This document shows positions 31,800 to 44,818 of a stretch of DNA of 56,878 nt, in pieces; the first letter of the stretch is position 1, and every line of letters begins with the position of its first letter. The stretch comes from Saksenaea vasiformis B4078 (taxonomy: Eukaryota; Mucoromycota; Mucoromycetes; Mucorales; Saksenaeaceae): assembly GCA_000697055.1 (NCBI GenBank), contig JNDT01001285.1, positions 1-56,878 on the forward strand, read 5' to 3'. A program made the position numbers and the translations under genes. The notes beneath the pieces were generated by a model. That model saw only the letters and a list, made by a program, of their open reading frames with translations. It ran no database searches and was not told the origin of the DNA.

Positions 31800-32051
31800 T
31801 ATGCTTCTATGGATTTACAAAATATCTTCTTTCTCTTCGTCGACATAAGTTATGAAATCACCAACTGAACCTTACGATTTCCTGCTTGTAAGATCGACTC
31901 AAAAAGTAAACATATTGCTTCGCCCGATTTCCTATACCTCTGTGGAAAGCTAATATTGATATCCATGAATAGGTCTATGCAGCTTCGCACATGTTTATTT
32001 AGTAATTTGAATCCTCTAATAGCTATAACTCTCTTATAGTGTGGGGTATGG

Positions 32052-33164
32052 TTAAGCTTTGACTGCTTCGTAAAATGGATAGTCGATATAGCCCTTTTCA
32101 CCCCCGGCATAATAGGTAGATGGATCACCTTGGTTCAATGGCCAGTCATTTTCGAGACGGTTCACCAAATCAGGGTTGGAAATGAAATCACGGCCGAAGC
32201 TGATAAGCACCTTTGGATCAACCGTAGTTAACTTGAAAGCTGATTCGCGTGTAACATCCCTGTTACGAATCCAGATACCACGCCACACAGTACGAACCCA
32301 TTCCAAGTTCTCCTCGATAGTTGATTTGCCCGAGGCGTGCTTGGTTTCCTTCTCGGCTTCCAGAGTATGTACATAAGCCAACTCCTTTCCTGCATCTGCG
32401 CGTTTCTGGAGCTCGGCAAGCACGTAAGCGTACTGAGGCACTGCTAATGGACCAACTGTCATGCCACCATATGTATTGTAAGGAGAGAGTCTCACGCCAA
32501 CCTTGTCTGCACCCACGGCTTCAATAAGACCGTCAATCGCCTCAAGCAAAAATCGAGCACGGTTCTCAATTGATCCACCATACTCGTCAGTGCGCTGGTT
32601 GTTCAGGTTCTCATTCAAAAATTGCTCAAAGATATAGCCATTTGCACCATGGACTTCAACACCATCAGCTCCTGCTTCAATCGCATTCTTTCCAGCGGTA
32701 ATAAAGTCCTGCACGTATCCTTTGACCTCGGCGGTTGTCAAGGCACGCACCTTTTGAGAGTTTTCATCAATGGCGGGCAAGTCAGCCGAAGAGACTGCGT
32801 CGAATCCTCTTTCGGCCAAATAGTTGGGTATAGCGAGAGCAGACTTTCCGAGACCCCAGAGCTGAACAAAGATAAAAGATTTTTTGGCATGGACTGCATC
32901 AAACACCTTTTTCCATCCGGCCAACTGCTCCTTGTTCCATAGGCCCGGAACGTTTCTGTAGCCGCCGGCATTCTCTGTAACAAATGTAGCTTCTGTCACA
33001 AGCAATGTTCCTGGACGTCTTGCACGCTGTTCGTAATATTTGGCGATAATATCGGTGGGGACGTGCGCATCAGAGGCACGGAATCGGGTCAAAGGCGCCA
33101 TAGCGATCCTGTGCTGAAGAGCAATTTTACCAAGGTTGATTGGGGCAAGAAGGTTTTGAGTCAT
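32052..33164 (-). CDS. Old Yellow Enzyme / NADPH:flavin oxidoreductase, copy 1
   Basis: This is an intact single-exon gene of 370 codons, the usual OYE length. Flavin-barrel motifs are in order: MAPLTRFRASD near residue 22, LLVTEATFVTENAGGY, FVQLWGLGKSA, then the catalytic strand [16 protein letters not shown] with His, Asn and Tyr. These are followed by [16 protein letters not shown] and [13 protein letters not shown], and a C-terminal FGRDFISNPDLVNRLEND. OYEs bind FMN and reduce activated C=C bonds of enals, enones and nitro-compounds with NADPH. No signal peptide is visible, so it is likely cytosolic. The start is supported by a TATATAA box about 60 bp upstream and by identical start context in copy 2. 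Several decayed paralogues lie nearby on the same strand. Confidence 0.95.
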   Translation of the reverse strand: MTQNLLAPINLGKIALQHRIAMAPLTRFRASDAHVPTDIIAKYYEQRARRPGTLLVTEATFVTENAGGYRNVPGLWNKEQLAGWKKVFDAVHAKKSFIFVQLWGLGKSALAIPNYLAERGFDAVSSADLPAIDENSQKVRALTTAEVKGYVQDFITAGKNAIEAGADGVEVHGANGYIFEQFLNENLNNQRTDEYGGSIENRARFLLEAIDGLIEAVGADKVGVRLSPYNTYGGMTVGPLAVPQYAYVLAELQKRADAGKELAYVHTLEAEKETKHASGKSTIEENLEWVRTVWRGIWIRNRDVTRESAFKLTTVDPKVLISFGRDFISNPDLVNRLENDWPLNQGDPSTYYAGGEKGYIDYPFYEAVKA

Positions 33165-33220
33165 TGTAAGAAGAATGGTATGAGTCGAATTGAATTGTTT
33201 GCTTCGTCGAACGAAACCGC

Positions 33221-33227
33221 TTATATA
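33221..33227 (-). promoter_or_regulatory. TATA box of OYE copy 1
   Basis: TATATAA on the minus strand, about 57-63 bp upstream of the start codon. The equivalent element sits at a similar distance in copy 2 (47222-47228). Confidence 0.6.
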
Positions 33228-34436
33228 CCTTTGCCAGCCGTTTGATTTGTCATGCTGTGGGCCCTGCTGCTGATTAATAGCGCTTGGTCCGATCCATTTT
33301 CCGACAATTCTTCTTTTGGTTCCTGCATATCAACCTTACCGTAACTGTTCTGCTGGCACTTACGTAGACCAAGTTTCAAGTCGAAAAAGAAAGTTTTAAT
33401 AAAACGATTGGAATTCGGTAGGTACAGTAACCGTACGATAATTTGCTTGGTATCGACTTGTCATCGTTGACTAATCCAAGTGCGACATTGCTGAGATTGA
33501 TTTGCAATACCTGTGCAAATGGAACGAAGACTCCAGCAATATCATGGTGTTACAAGTTTAAGTTCCTGTCAGTTCTTCGATCGATATTACTCTCACAAGG
33601 ATTTAATTTCCAACCTTAGGTGCACCGTACAAAACAGAGAGGACGCTCGGATAAAATAATCCTTGTTCAACTCATGATCCTTTATTGATATCAGCCTATT
33701 TCCTTCTCCACTCTTTTCTCTTTTTAGTATTGTCTGTCCGTTCGAGATGATACGTTACCAAAAGTTACTCTATCCATAGATTATTCAGGAAGCATTCTAG
33801 TTATGATATGTACGACAATGAGTTGCTATGCAAACGCATAAAAATAACATGCAGTTTTTGCACCAGGAAGAAAGAATTTTCCTGTTGATGGATGTAGCTA
33901 CTCTCTGGAAGTGGGCAGAACAGCAGGAATTCTCGCTACGTTGACCAGGGAACAATGGATTTACCATATCCATGTTTCCGATTATAGTCGCGATCGTAAT
34001 GAATCCAGTTCTTACCCATGATAAGCTTTTTCGACTACGTTGTAGTAGCAGTGGCATGCCATTCTATCTTCTTCTTTATTGTAGAAATATATGAAAATAT
34101 TCATCTATGCTGCCCTGATGATGGTAGAGGATCAACCTTGCCGTTTTTGACATATCGCTGGCATTAGATACATGCCATCCATTAAGTCTATATGTTATTT
34201 GTTTGATATTTTACATTATTGATACTTACGTCCACTGATATACTGCATACGTCTTCCGTAGGCTGCACATGTATGGCCGTAGGTAACTCGGTTTCGCTGA
34301 TTTTCAACCTTCTGCCGATCTCCCAAAATGGTTAAAAGCTATTGGAAAACGCCGCAATGGAGAACAGTTGCCGACCATTTACCCGAAGGCGACAAAAGAG
34401 CTACAAGTAGTCACAATCGTTGTATCACGCCATCTG
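33228..34436. other. Upstream region of OYE copy 1
   Basis: It carries the remaining OYE promoter. No further gene, RNA or repeat was recognised. Confidence 0.4.
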
Positions 34437-37060
34437 ATTCGCGCTTTGCATCCCCGTTGCGGATCCAGACGCCATGCCATACAGTGGGGACCTATTCTCG
34501 ATTTTCCTCTCCAATGAACTTATCCGAGGCGTGACATCAGACGGGTTGTTTGCCCTTTTCGCACATGGTAGGAAAAATGTCGCAACCGACAAGACTTCTG
34601 AAGAATCTTCTAAGATAACAACAATCCATATCGATATGAATGAGGGCCAAGGTAACGTTTGTATTAATAAAAACAAATTATTAAGGGATACTATGGTCGA
34701 TCATTTTATAGTTTTCGATTTGGAGGTGGGCCATTGAAATGCCTATGGCCTTGCGTTTTCACTGTTCAGCTTATGAAAGAAAGCCTCCAACATGTGGGAA
34801 TTGCCAGGGACTTTCCAACAGGGACTCTCCGGTCCCCAAACATGTTTATGGCTGCCACAGAAACTACCTTGATAGATGCTAAGTATGCATGCGCACGAGA
34901 GTTGAATTACGGGAAGATGGCTCCGATATGTCCAGGCAAAGGATGACAAGACTTTACCACCACACATTTCCTAAGCCGCGGATCGCAAATGACAGTGACA
35001 CGCATGAGGAAATATTTCGATATTACCATGCGTCAATGTCATTGACTTATGCGCAGCGAATTTGGAAAGAGTATTGTTTCCTTTGGCAACAATAATCGTC
35101 ACCGCCTTGTCTTCAGCAAATAAGGCTGGCAGGTCTACCTTCAGGCTTGCTTGCTCCGTTTTTCTTTCTTGGGTTGGCTGCGACCAGCGGACTATTTCAG
35201 CCACTACAGTGTATAAGTATAAGCATATCGACGACTTCATGATCAGAAAAGTTGGACAAAAATAGTGGGGTCTGAATCAAGTGTCAGCTAAATGTATAAG
35301 TCGAATAAGTTTTTCGTTCGCAAGTGGTGAGCCTTTGTGCGGGGAACTAGTTCATCTAAGATCATTATCCGAGAGATAGCGTGGATCCAGAGTTTGTGCC
35401 ACACTTCCGCCCTTTTCATTCGTGTCTCTCCCACTCTTCGATGGTATAGCTTAGTTTCGTATACCAGATAGTATTTATTTATTTTTCCCTCGAAATAAAT
35501 ATGGGAAGATGCATAATTTACTTTAATCCAAGGAACGATTCACGTCTGGATAAATTAACCTTTGCACTGAGATGATTCTTACTATGAATTTAACCGGGAC
35601 GTGACATCAACTGACTGTTTGGCCTTTTCACACATGCTCGGAAAAAATGTCGCAACCAACGAGTTCTCTGAAGGATCTTCCATACAATAATTCATATCCA
35701 TGGATGAGAATCAAGGTAACGCTTGTATTAATAACAAGTTAAGAGATACTATAGTTGCTCATCCTATAGTTTTCCGCTTGAAGGTGAGCCACTGAAACGC
35801 CGGCGGCCTTGTTTTATTGTCCATTCTATGACAGAAGGCCTCCATGTTCATGGCTACCATGGAGTGACGGTTCCAACCCATTGTGGGGCGTTTTTGTTTT
35901 TTAAAAAATCAGCACAGCATGCATACTCGCCGTTTGCACCTCGTCGTTCTAAGCTTCTGACGTTACAGCGTCGACACACTTATGAAGTTAGGTAGTTATC
36001 AACCATAAGTACGTGGATGGGTGCTTAGCATAAATGGAATAAAAAATAACCCGCGTATACAGAGCAATACCTTCCCTTTCTTCGAAAAGCTTGGTATCTC
36101 AACACTTTCAGTACTCCTTCGGTTGGAACAGTGACTCGTGAAGACATAGAGATCGAAGAACAATAAAGCTGTACAGTAAACAATAGTTTATACGTATAGA
36201 CTCATTGAGTGTAATTGCATATATTTTACGCTTCAAAAAAACCGGAAGACGGCTTACTCCTATCGGATGAACCACTAGCATGGACATATGCATCAACAAG
36301 ATCAGCAGATGACGACATTGTATGGCAAGTTCTATCTGTATATGGAAATATTTTCGGATAATTACATACAGTATTTTTCCTATTCGCAGAAAGCAACTGT
36401 AACTGGTTGATTAATACATCAACCCGGGCGGATATATCATGATTTACGTGAACTCGCGGATGGACCATTTCGGATGCGTTGTTCTTCCTTCTTCACAGTT
36501 GGATTCTGGACGAAATCGTCCAAGTCACGCAGCCCATCTTGCAGACGTTCAGTGTCAATCAAATCCCCGGCAAGGACCGATTTAGGAAAATATATAATCA
36601 GTCTTTCTCAGTACAGGATTTTTGCTGTTTTCACGATGATTTAGACATATTATCTGGAGTAGGAGAAGAAAAAAGAAAAAGGGAAGGCTAAGCACTATGG
36701 CTGGAACGTTTGCTCTCTTGGCATGAATTAGGCGGCATAACTCTTTCAACTCCGAAGTGGTATTGGACCAAAGCTGATAACCACCTCCGGATCGACCAAG
36801 ATTAACTTGAAAGCCAATTCGCTTGTTATGTTTCTGTTACAGATCCACACGCCATCATATAGGGGAGACCCACTCCAGGTTCTCCTCAGTGATGGATTTG
36901 CTCGAGGCATGACATCTAAAGCTTTGCTGTCATTTTCACCAACGCTTGGAAAAATGTCGTAACGAACAAGATTTCTGGAAGACTTTCCAGGTACGATAAT
37001 TCATATCCATGCATGTGATCCAAGGTAATGCTTATATGAATAACGTCAGTACAATTTTGT
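34437..37060 (-). repeat. Three decayed copies of an OYE-fragment module
   Basis: Segments at about 34437-34860, 35580-35860 and 36780-37060 resemble one another. All three share a GACATC-x-TTTGC..GGAAAAATGTCGCAAC stretch running on to a TAACGNTTGTATTAATA block. The first and third also keep an OYE piece corresponding to the intact-gene region that encodes ETAFKL..IRN..VRTVWRG. None can be translated. Between them I see no other gene. A short coding-like stretch on the minus strand near 36460-36600 (AGDLIDTERLQDGLRDLDDF) is unassigned. Confidence 0.6.
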
Positions 37061-37506
37061 CAAGAATAATGATAAGTAGAGTCAATAACAGGTAAAAATA
37101 ACTAGAAAGAAAAAAAGAGCAAATTCGGGAGAATGCACCCACAGCGCCATCCATCTCTACAAGGCTGCCGACTGTTGTCAGCAAGCAATTAGCAAAGATG
37201 ACCGAATCACCTATTTGACACAATGAAAGTAAGTACTTGGATCTGCCAGATTCAGCCTCTCCATGAATGACATACCTTGGTCCCTCTTTTACCAAAAAAC
37301 CCGGATTTTTTGACGTCCGTATGACCAGGAACTGTGCCTATAACTTGCAAAAGCTTAGATCAGTCATAAAAAGAGACAAGTAACTTGAAAACCAAGCTAC
37401 GTATAGAAGAAACCGCATATGGGCACTTTTGGTGGCAGACCGCTAGGAGAGCTGGCTAAACATCTCATGTCTCTGTTGCAAGACACGAAAGGTATAAACT
37501 CGGTAC

Positions 37507-37945
37507 TTCCAACAATCGATGAGCGCACTTTATGTCTCCCTTTTCACAAGGTCGATCACTCGCAGTTCGGTTTGTCCGATAAACAAATATTCAACAAACT
37601 ACCCGGCTGGCTGGAAGGCAGACGTACCAGAGGCTAAAAGGCTCCGGTACACCCGGGGACCATAAGGCTAAAAGGTGCCCACCGAGGGAAAGAGAACCCA
37701 GCACCAGTAAATCTCTCTGATAAGACGTAAGTCAAGGAGTGCGATCATTCCAACAATCAATGAGCACACTTCACGCCTTCCTTTCCACAAGGTCGAATCA
37801 CTCGTAGTTCGGTTTGTCCAATGAACAAATATTCAACGAACTACCCGGCTGGCTGAAAGGCAGACGTACCAGAGGCTAAAAGGTTCCAGTACACCCGGAG
37901 ATCATAAGGCAGAAAAGCGGCCACTGAGGGGGAAAGATAGCTCCA
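37507..37945. repeat. Diverged direct repeat, ~200-bp unit at 241-bp period
   Basis: Units 37507-37712 and 37748-37945 share TTCCAACAATC-ATGAGC, the TTCGGTTTGTCC block, CTACCCGGCTGGCTG and GGCAGACGTACCAGAGGC. They differ by scattered substitutions and indels. A 72-codon frame in the first unit is not conserved in the second, so coding is unlikely. Confidence 0.65.
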
Positions 37946-38318
37946 GCAAGCGATTCTGACACTCAAAGAGACAAACACGGACCACTCTACGTAGCTGCAG
38001 AGTACCTCCCTTTGAACTCCTCGTAATACCCATTCGCAGAACTAGTAACCTTGCATTAATCAGACAGCTTTAGGTAATGTTAGACGAAGGTACCTCTTTT
38101 TCGTCCAAGCGAATTGAGGATTGAAAACGCGAGATACGAATCGTGTAGACTGGACACTTCCAACAATTAAATGAGGTTATTGAATCCCGTTGATGGTGAA
38201 CTGCAATCATAACGGAGTTAAGAATGCGGAGTAAGTCACATCATTCCGTAGGTGCTTGTCGTGCCTCCCAATCATGCAGACTTTGGTGCTTGACTTTCGA
38301 ATCCTTCCTCTGCAATAT
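37946..38318. other. Spacer upstream of nuclease-like gene C
   Basis: It contains a further weak CACTTCCAACAATTAAATGAG echo of the preceding repeat near 38155. Otherwise no feature was recognised. Confidence 0.4.
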
Positions 38319-40154
38319 GGTTTATTTTGATCAAACATCGTCTAAGAAGTGGTCTTTGCCCGAAGCTTATGAAGCCTACCGTTCAAAAAACACGGAACTT
38401 AATGCTCGGAACATTCTTCACAAGATCAGAAGCGATCTCAAGAAGATTGAACGGGAATCGAGGAAACCTGCAATGGCCGCGAAAGCATCTAGCTGGCTTC
38501 GCAATTGGGCTAAGTTTGTAAAAAAGTTACGAACTTCCACACAGAGTGCTGCTGAACGAGGCACTTCTGAACACTGCTCTTCTGAACAAGACTCTCATGA
38601 GCAAAGCTCTTCTCCTATAATCGACGCGGCTTCGACTCCTATCGCGACTTTGCCATCCTCTTCAATATCATCCTCAAACAGCATACACATTGACGAAATC
38701 AACGTGCATGAAAACAAAGCGCCATTAGCTCAGATCAATGTGAAGTACGTCTCTATCGGAGATCTAGCTAAACATGCTAAATTTTGACCTTTGCTTAGTC
38801 CGTCTGGCAGCGGCGGCGAAGAAGGCAAGCAAAGCAGTCAGAAAACTTTGGAATCTACGTCTGTGAAGCGAAATCTGGATAGTATACAGGTACCACCAGT
38901 TGGTAACTTTGTTGTGACTATTTCTGGGTGCTTATACTGTGATTTTTCTCTTTTAGGAGCAGGATGATAGTTTCGATTCACACAAACGTCGTACCTATGT
39001 TTATAACTATATGGTGGATATTCAGCGCGATTGGTACCCGCAAATCCGCTGAATACTCAACGGGCGTGACATAACGAGCAAACTCGTTGATTTCCGAGAA
39101 CGTTCAATATTCCTTGCAGACAGAAAAAGCAATCTCAGCGATAACCGTGTCCTCTCTTTTGAGCAACATATTCGTAATTACAGCTGATCAGTCCCGGTCA
39201 TGGCTACACCGATATCATCAATCCTATTTCGACGCAGTCATTGGCTCAATGAAGAGAAAGGAAGCTTGGACAACGTTACCGTTCCTGGCAAGGACATGGT
39301 GCTCGCTACTCGATGAGAAAATCGCCGCCAGCACGTCCTTCCCGGAGAATGCTCTCAGAAGGTTAGCACGGAGTTTTGGTGGCGCAACCGACTATGAGGA
39401 AGAGGAAGACGAGGATGAAGAAGATGATAATGCACCAGTTGATGATGACAACAATGATGGGGAAACAGACGTCAACAGCACTGAAGAGCTATCCATGGTT
39501 TCTGCGCTACTCAATACGTTCATCTACAAGTTCAAAACTTGGATATCCGATTGCTTTCTTGAGGCGACTTTCATTGATCAACATATATCACCTTTCTTTC
39601 AGCATGTTTTTAACCGACGATCAATCACCATGCGGTTAGGAGAGTCGCACATTGTCAATGACTCCAGAAGTCTGATGGCTGATTACGTCGGTGCTCACAG
39701 AACGACTACTGGAGCAAGCTTTGACATCTTAGTTGCGGAAATCAAACCTCCGGGGAATTCATCACAATCACAACTACAATCAGACTTTGTGAAGTTAGGG
39801 AAAGAGATGAAGATGATAATTGACAATCTTATTGATCTTGGCGTTTATCACCCACTTGCTGCTGGAATTCTCGTAGAAGGATTTTCAATGAGTACTTACA
39901 GTATGCGACTGGTGTCCGAAGGGCAATATATTATGTTAGAACACGGTCAAGTGCAAATTTTACAATCACCACAGTCCGTGCATGCTGTTCCTACAATTGT
40001 TGAGCATCTAACTCATTTGGCAAACCTTCTCTCGCGGACGATCCAAGACATTGATAATCGAGTCATTTCAACAGAACCACGGAATACATCAATCGTCAGC
40101 TGGAAGCGACCATCGGCAGGGATACCAAGACGGACGGAAGAAATTCGACATTGA
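38319..40154 (+). pseudogene. Nuclease-like family member C, probably broken
   Basis: Exon 1 starts MVYFDQTSSKKWSLPEAYEA, a helical head parallel to that of the gene at 19937, followed by a Ser-rich linker. Introns GTACGT..GCTTAG (about 38748-38805) and GTACCA..TTTTAG (about 38890-38957) keep frame. In exon 3 a TGA at 39050 and a frame change before WLHRYHQSYFDAVIGSM interrupt it. From there to 40154 the frame is open: an Asp/Glu-rich block (39397-39470), WISDCFLEATFIDQHISPFF, then DYVGAHR..FDILVAEIKPPG. That last stretch fits the D..ExK restriction-fold core. The ILVEGFSMSTYSMRL segment that follows is shared with the gene at 48357. The C-terminal half could still be expressed from an internal start. 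Confidence 0.68.
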
Positions 40155-40630
40155 ACGTTGCTGTATTGCGCTGAAAAGAAACCTAGGAAGAAATATATAT
40201 CAGTAAAGATCAACAATCGCTACTGTTGTTAGAAAGGGCAAATCTTCCTCATTGGCATCTTTACTATCATCTCCTGATTTCAATTCGTTTCACCGTGGCT
40301 CCTTTTCTCAATGCCCTTTAGGGGACTCACCTTTCGAGATTCCAGTGTTCGTAAATGAAGACGGAGAATCTGAGATTAGTACCGACATTGGTGATGTATG
40401 GGCATCAAAATGGGTTTTCTTTGGCTGGTGAAAGAACGGCAACAAGAGGATACCACTCGTTGCGGGAAGCTTACATGTAGGCTTTTTGGGTTTGATATCA
40501 TATAAAGCATATAAAAAAACCCATAGAGCCTCACTGCGAGGAGAGATACTATGAATGCAAAACTGGGCTGTTGCAGATTGCGTGCAAAGCGAGAATCAAT
40601 CTCTTGGTGATTTATGATATAAGAACTCTC
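40155..40630. other. Spacer after nuclease-like gene C
   Basis: No feature was recognised. Confidence 0.4.
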
Positions 40631-40990
40631 TGCGGTTTGAAGATCTTTGGTTTCGACCTTGACAAGATAAAGAGGAGGTTATGGACCAGGAATGGATGGC
40701 AACTGGTGGTACCCACTGCAGTTTGAGCTGTTGGGTTCCAACAGAAAATTGGACCAAATAACAACTTGGCCTCGCTTTGTTATGTACCTGCTGTAACGAA
40801 ATACAGCTTACCAATGCGAGAGATACGTAGACTGCGCGCGCCAACGTCCCAAAGACGATGAGCACAGGTGATAAAGGGAGATTGAATTTTGATAGATTTG
40901 CGTGATATCCGAAGTTCACAGATAGGTTTATTATAATTTAGCTAATTTAGCTCTTCTAATGGCTATAGTCCTTCTAAGTTATGGGTGTAT
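40631..40990 (+). pseudogene. Short relic of the nuclease-like gene beside an OYE pseudogene
   Basis: The sequence around 40635-40800 echoes 30795-30850 and 31300-31400 of the gene at 29673 (DLRKIRRRFMD-like and GTLM..LELLESKK-like stretches) with large internal deletions. The flank up to 40990 matches the common 3' flank of the OYE copies. This is a third instance of the nuclease-like/OYE convergent module. Confidence 0.5.
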
Positions 40991-40993
40991 TTA

Positions 40994-41515
<522 letters not shown>

Positions 41516-41833
41516 GGTATATGTAAACGGCCGTAGTATTCGTCCTGTGGAAATGCGTTCCATAACAGGAAGAGCGGGATTAACATATTTCCATTTACAG
41601 TGAGCTTCTATATTGGAACACCGATTATGCCTCATCTCTAAATCATAGACATCGCCGAGGTTGTTAACAAGGTGGCACCGCTACCGCAGTAATTACCATC
41701 ATGAACACCTATCACCGAGAAGAACGTTCACTCAAATCTAGATTCCGAAAAGACTGAACAAATATAAATAGGCAGACAAATTGAATGAAATAAAGATATC
41801 GAACAGTCTCAAAGGATTTTATCCGTTTCCCTT

Positions 41834-42800
41834 TTGTTAAACTCGCTCAATTACCACAATTTACAATCGGAAAATGAAGGATGTTTCACGCATTGCAATG
41901 CGCTAAAAGATTCCACAGTCATCGCGTTCCGTTCGCCTTCTGTTACAAATTTCGTGGATCTGAAGAAGAATCCACTGGTGACAGATGTGACATTCAGTGT
42001 CTTCAAAAAGCCATACTATCTTTGTATATCTGTGGTATTCTGCCCACAGTTGGAAAAACACGTTGTGGCTTTTGCGGCCATTTTTGACGGCCTCACTACC
42101 CAGCACTACGCGCAATACTTCATGTCATTGTTCATAACGTATGGCATCAATTTCGATAACGAAGACGATACGCTGGGAATCGTTGTCGATTTCTCTGTAG
42201 CTCAGAGGAACGGTTTTTGAAGGCATACCAACAACTCACTGGACGCAGCGATGGTGAAGGGTACGTCAAAGGTTCATAATAAAATAACCAATGCAGTTGG
42301 CGCTGTATTCGCTAGAAAATTTTATATTTCACCTGAATTCGTGCGTAACGTCTTAGTAGACAAAGCGTACGTGCGTTTGAGGAACTGGACGCCGATTTGC
42401 TGACCACAGAGGAAGACGAAACGATAGACATTTTGGACCTTGTTATGAGTGAAGCGAGTTCTTTCCAGATGTCGTCAAAGGGGAACCGTGTTAGAGAGAT
42501 TTTATTTTATTTCCTTCGTCGTCATTTCCCTTTTCTTTTATCCCTTTCACGGCCCATTGACAACTACATTTATTTTATGCTTTATCCGCAAGTGCGTAAC
42601 AGTCCCTCATATCATTTTCTGATACAGAGTATTCAAATATAAAAGAAAACGTGCATCTTCTGATGGCGACATTACTACGAAAAAGGCGATTTACACTTGG
42701 TGTCAAACCTGGTGGGCTGTTTATGTTTATAATCGTCTACAACTAACTTGAAAAAGTGGAGTACTTTACTCTCTTTCATGTGACACAAGGCCAAGTATTT
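41834..42800 (+). pseudogene. DDE-type transposase relic (MULE-like)
   Basis: An open stretch reads NPLVTDVTFSVFKKPYYLCI, VVFCPQLEKHVVAFAAIFDG and DDTLGIVVDFSVAQRNGF. It has the spacing of a transposase catalytic domain with Asp in DVTF and in VVDFS. After a stop, pieces AYQQLTGRSDGEGY, FEELDADLLTTEEDETIDIL and AIYTWCQTWW follow in other frames. The family is related to, but clearly different from, the MULE in the inverted-repeat arms. Family assignment is by pattern only. Confidence 0.55.
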
Positions 42801-43975
42801 CTTTTTCCGAGCGACCAGGATTGTTTATTTCATGCAGAGATCATTACACGAGGATCATGCATCCAACGGCAGCTTGAAAGGATCGTATTCTTTATCCGGA
42901 GAAAGAATTAACTACAGCCATTTCTTTAGACTCTTTTTTCACCGCTTCGGAGGTTGTCCTGCTAAGATGCGAACACATACTTTGTGGAAGCCTCTGTAAG
43001 CGGGCGGCCTAACCAGTGCCTTTTTGGTAAGCACCCACTCTTCCATATAAGCAGATGATTCATTCTATTATATAGCCTTCAAAGTCCTGAGCAGGGACTT
43101 CTTTGAGTTTACAACAAAGGCTACCAACTAACCCTTAGGCAATCAGGCGCAAAAAACTGGTTGAAACTATCACAAAATCACTCCTGGAGTGGTACGGCGG
43201 TTAGAGACTTGTCATCCTAGCCCCTTTGTTAGGCCCGGGTTTCGTTAATTCCTCTGTTGATTATCTGGATGGTCCCGCTGATACTCTCTGTGAAATTCCT
43301 GGAGAGTTGGTGCTGTCAGGCAATGCATCCGACGAACTTTTGATTTTACTGACGTCGTTTGGAGTGCGCCCACAGGTGCATGTAGCGAATCTCGTAGATA
43401 CCGTTTGAACTAGTGATATAAAGTTGTTTTAGTCGGAATGGTATCAAGTATGTAAGAGTGGGCTTTATTTTTTGAAAATAACAGTTAAAAACGCTATTCT
43501 CTGCTCTGTTCTGTGGACGTTGAGAGTGGAGTGCGAATATTAACTCCGTCATGTCTGCGCACAACCTTTAAAGTTACGTCGTGTAACTTTGGGTCACAAC
43601 AGATTCTTATTGTGACCCTTGGAAAATGTTAGGAGTCTGTATCAGCAGCTTAGTAAGAGGGAAATTGGAGGTACAATGTTTGTCTTTCTAGTAGTGCAAG
43701 AGAAATTGGACGACGTCAGTCCACAGTGTGCCCCGCTCTATATCATTGTTCTTGCATCTCATCAGAGCGTGTTCTACACCTCATTTTGCGTCTTCCGTAA
43801 ATTATCTCTCTCACCTTCCCATTGCGCTTTTCTAGAATTCGTAAGTATTGCCAGCTACTCTCGACTTGAATGAGATTCCCTAACCATGCAATTGAATCAT
43901 ACCTCCCCATGACCGTGATCTCAACGCGTACAAATCAGCCTCGCTACATTCTCTCCTGTCCCCAAATAGAAATAA
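42801..43975. other. Spacer upstream of the PQ-loop gene
   Basis: Nothing firmly recognisable. A 60-codon frame at 43226-43408 and others are unsupported. The last 200 bp should contain the PQ-loop gene promoter. Confidence 0.4.
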
Positions 43976-44818
43976 ATGGGAGGCCTGTATGAAAACTGCG
44001 ATGAGAACCTTCCGGGGTGGCTTTGCGCATTCGCAAACTGCTGTGGATACATAAGCAACGTGATCTGGTTTTTGGTCCTCCTTCCGCAGCTGATCAAGAA
44101 TTACCGACGGAAGTCTACTGCTGGATTAAGCTTTATCTGGGCCTCCTGCAATTTCTGCGCCAGTCTGATCAACCTCTTTTTCATCTTGGACATTGATGTC
44201 CCATTATTCACTCGCATAAGCGGCTGGTACATGCCTGTACTCGAAGCTGGCATACTTCTACAATTTGCACTATACTCGAAAGCCTCCGTGTCCCGAAAAG
44301 TGCTGCTTGCCTTAGCTTGTTCCTCGCTCTATTCAACTGCCATAGCTTTGGAATGCACATACGCCTTTGGTGAGGACACCTCGTCGAAAATGGTGTGGAT
44401 CTCCATTGTTCTTTGGTCAATCGAAACGTACTTCCAAGTGGTGTTAAACATGAAGAGGCGATCAGTAGAGGGCCAGTCGTACATATCTTTGGCGTTAACC
44501 CTAATAGGGAAGACTACGGATGTGATCATGCAGTTTTCCTTGAAGATGCCTATACAATATGTGTATATGACCTATTTTTCATCGACGTTGGCGTATGTCA
44601 ACATCGTGCAGCTTATCATATACACGCAACGCAAGTGGTACACAACAGTAGCTGTGTCTGTATTGTGCCTTATGCTATGCATATTTGCAGCATTACTGGT
44701 ACTCCGAACATCCATAATTAGCATTGTATGCCCGATCAGCATATGTGTATCCCTTGCCATTGCATTCACTGTTATCCGCTATCAGACACTTCGTAATAAT
44801 GCAACTGTTATACCGTGA
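43976..44818 (+). CDS. PQ-loop repeat membrane protein (vacuolar/lysosomal transporter-like)
   Basis: A single exon of 280 codons, intact. The first PQ-loop is clear: WFLVLLPQLIKNYRRKSTAG at residues 31-50, followed by LSFIW. The second repeat is near residue 150 (FQVVLNMKRRSVEGQS), with Phe in place of the usual Pro before Gln. Hydrophobic segments occur around residues 22-40, 52-72, 85-100, 108-125, 138-155, 198-215, 224-246 and 250-270, fitting the seven-helix MtN3/PQ-loop fold. Known relatives (cystinosin, Ypq proteins) export amino acids from vacuoles or lysosomes, or act as sorting receptors. The substrate here cannot be told. The gene lies alone between transposon debris and has ordinary codon use. 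Confidence 0.88.
   Translation: MGGLYENCDENLPGWLCAFANCCGYISNVIWFLVLLPQLIKNYRRKSTAGLSFIWASCNFCASLINLFFILDIDVPLFTRISGWYMPVLEAGILLQFALYSKASVSRKVLLALACSSLYSTAIALECTYAFGEDTSSKMVWISIVLWSIETYFQVVLNMKRRSVEGQSYISLALTLIGKTTDVIMQFSLKMPIQYVYMTYFSSTLAYVNIVQLIIYTQRKWYTTVAVSVLCLMLCIFAALLVLRTSIISIVCPISICVSLAIAFTVIRYQTLRNNATVIP

Noticed and set aside
37032..37295. 87-codon minus-strand frame with a hydrophobic tail
   Set aside because: It overlaps a decayed OYE-fragment module and has no recognisable motif.
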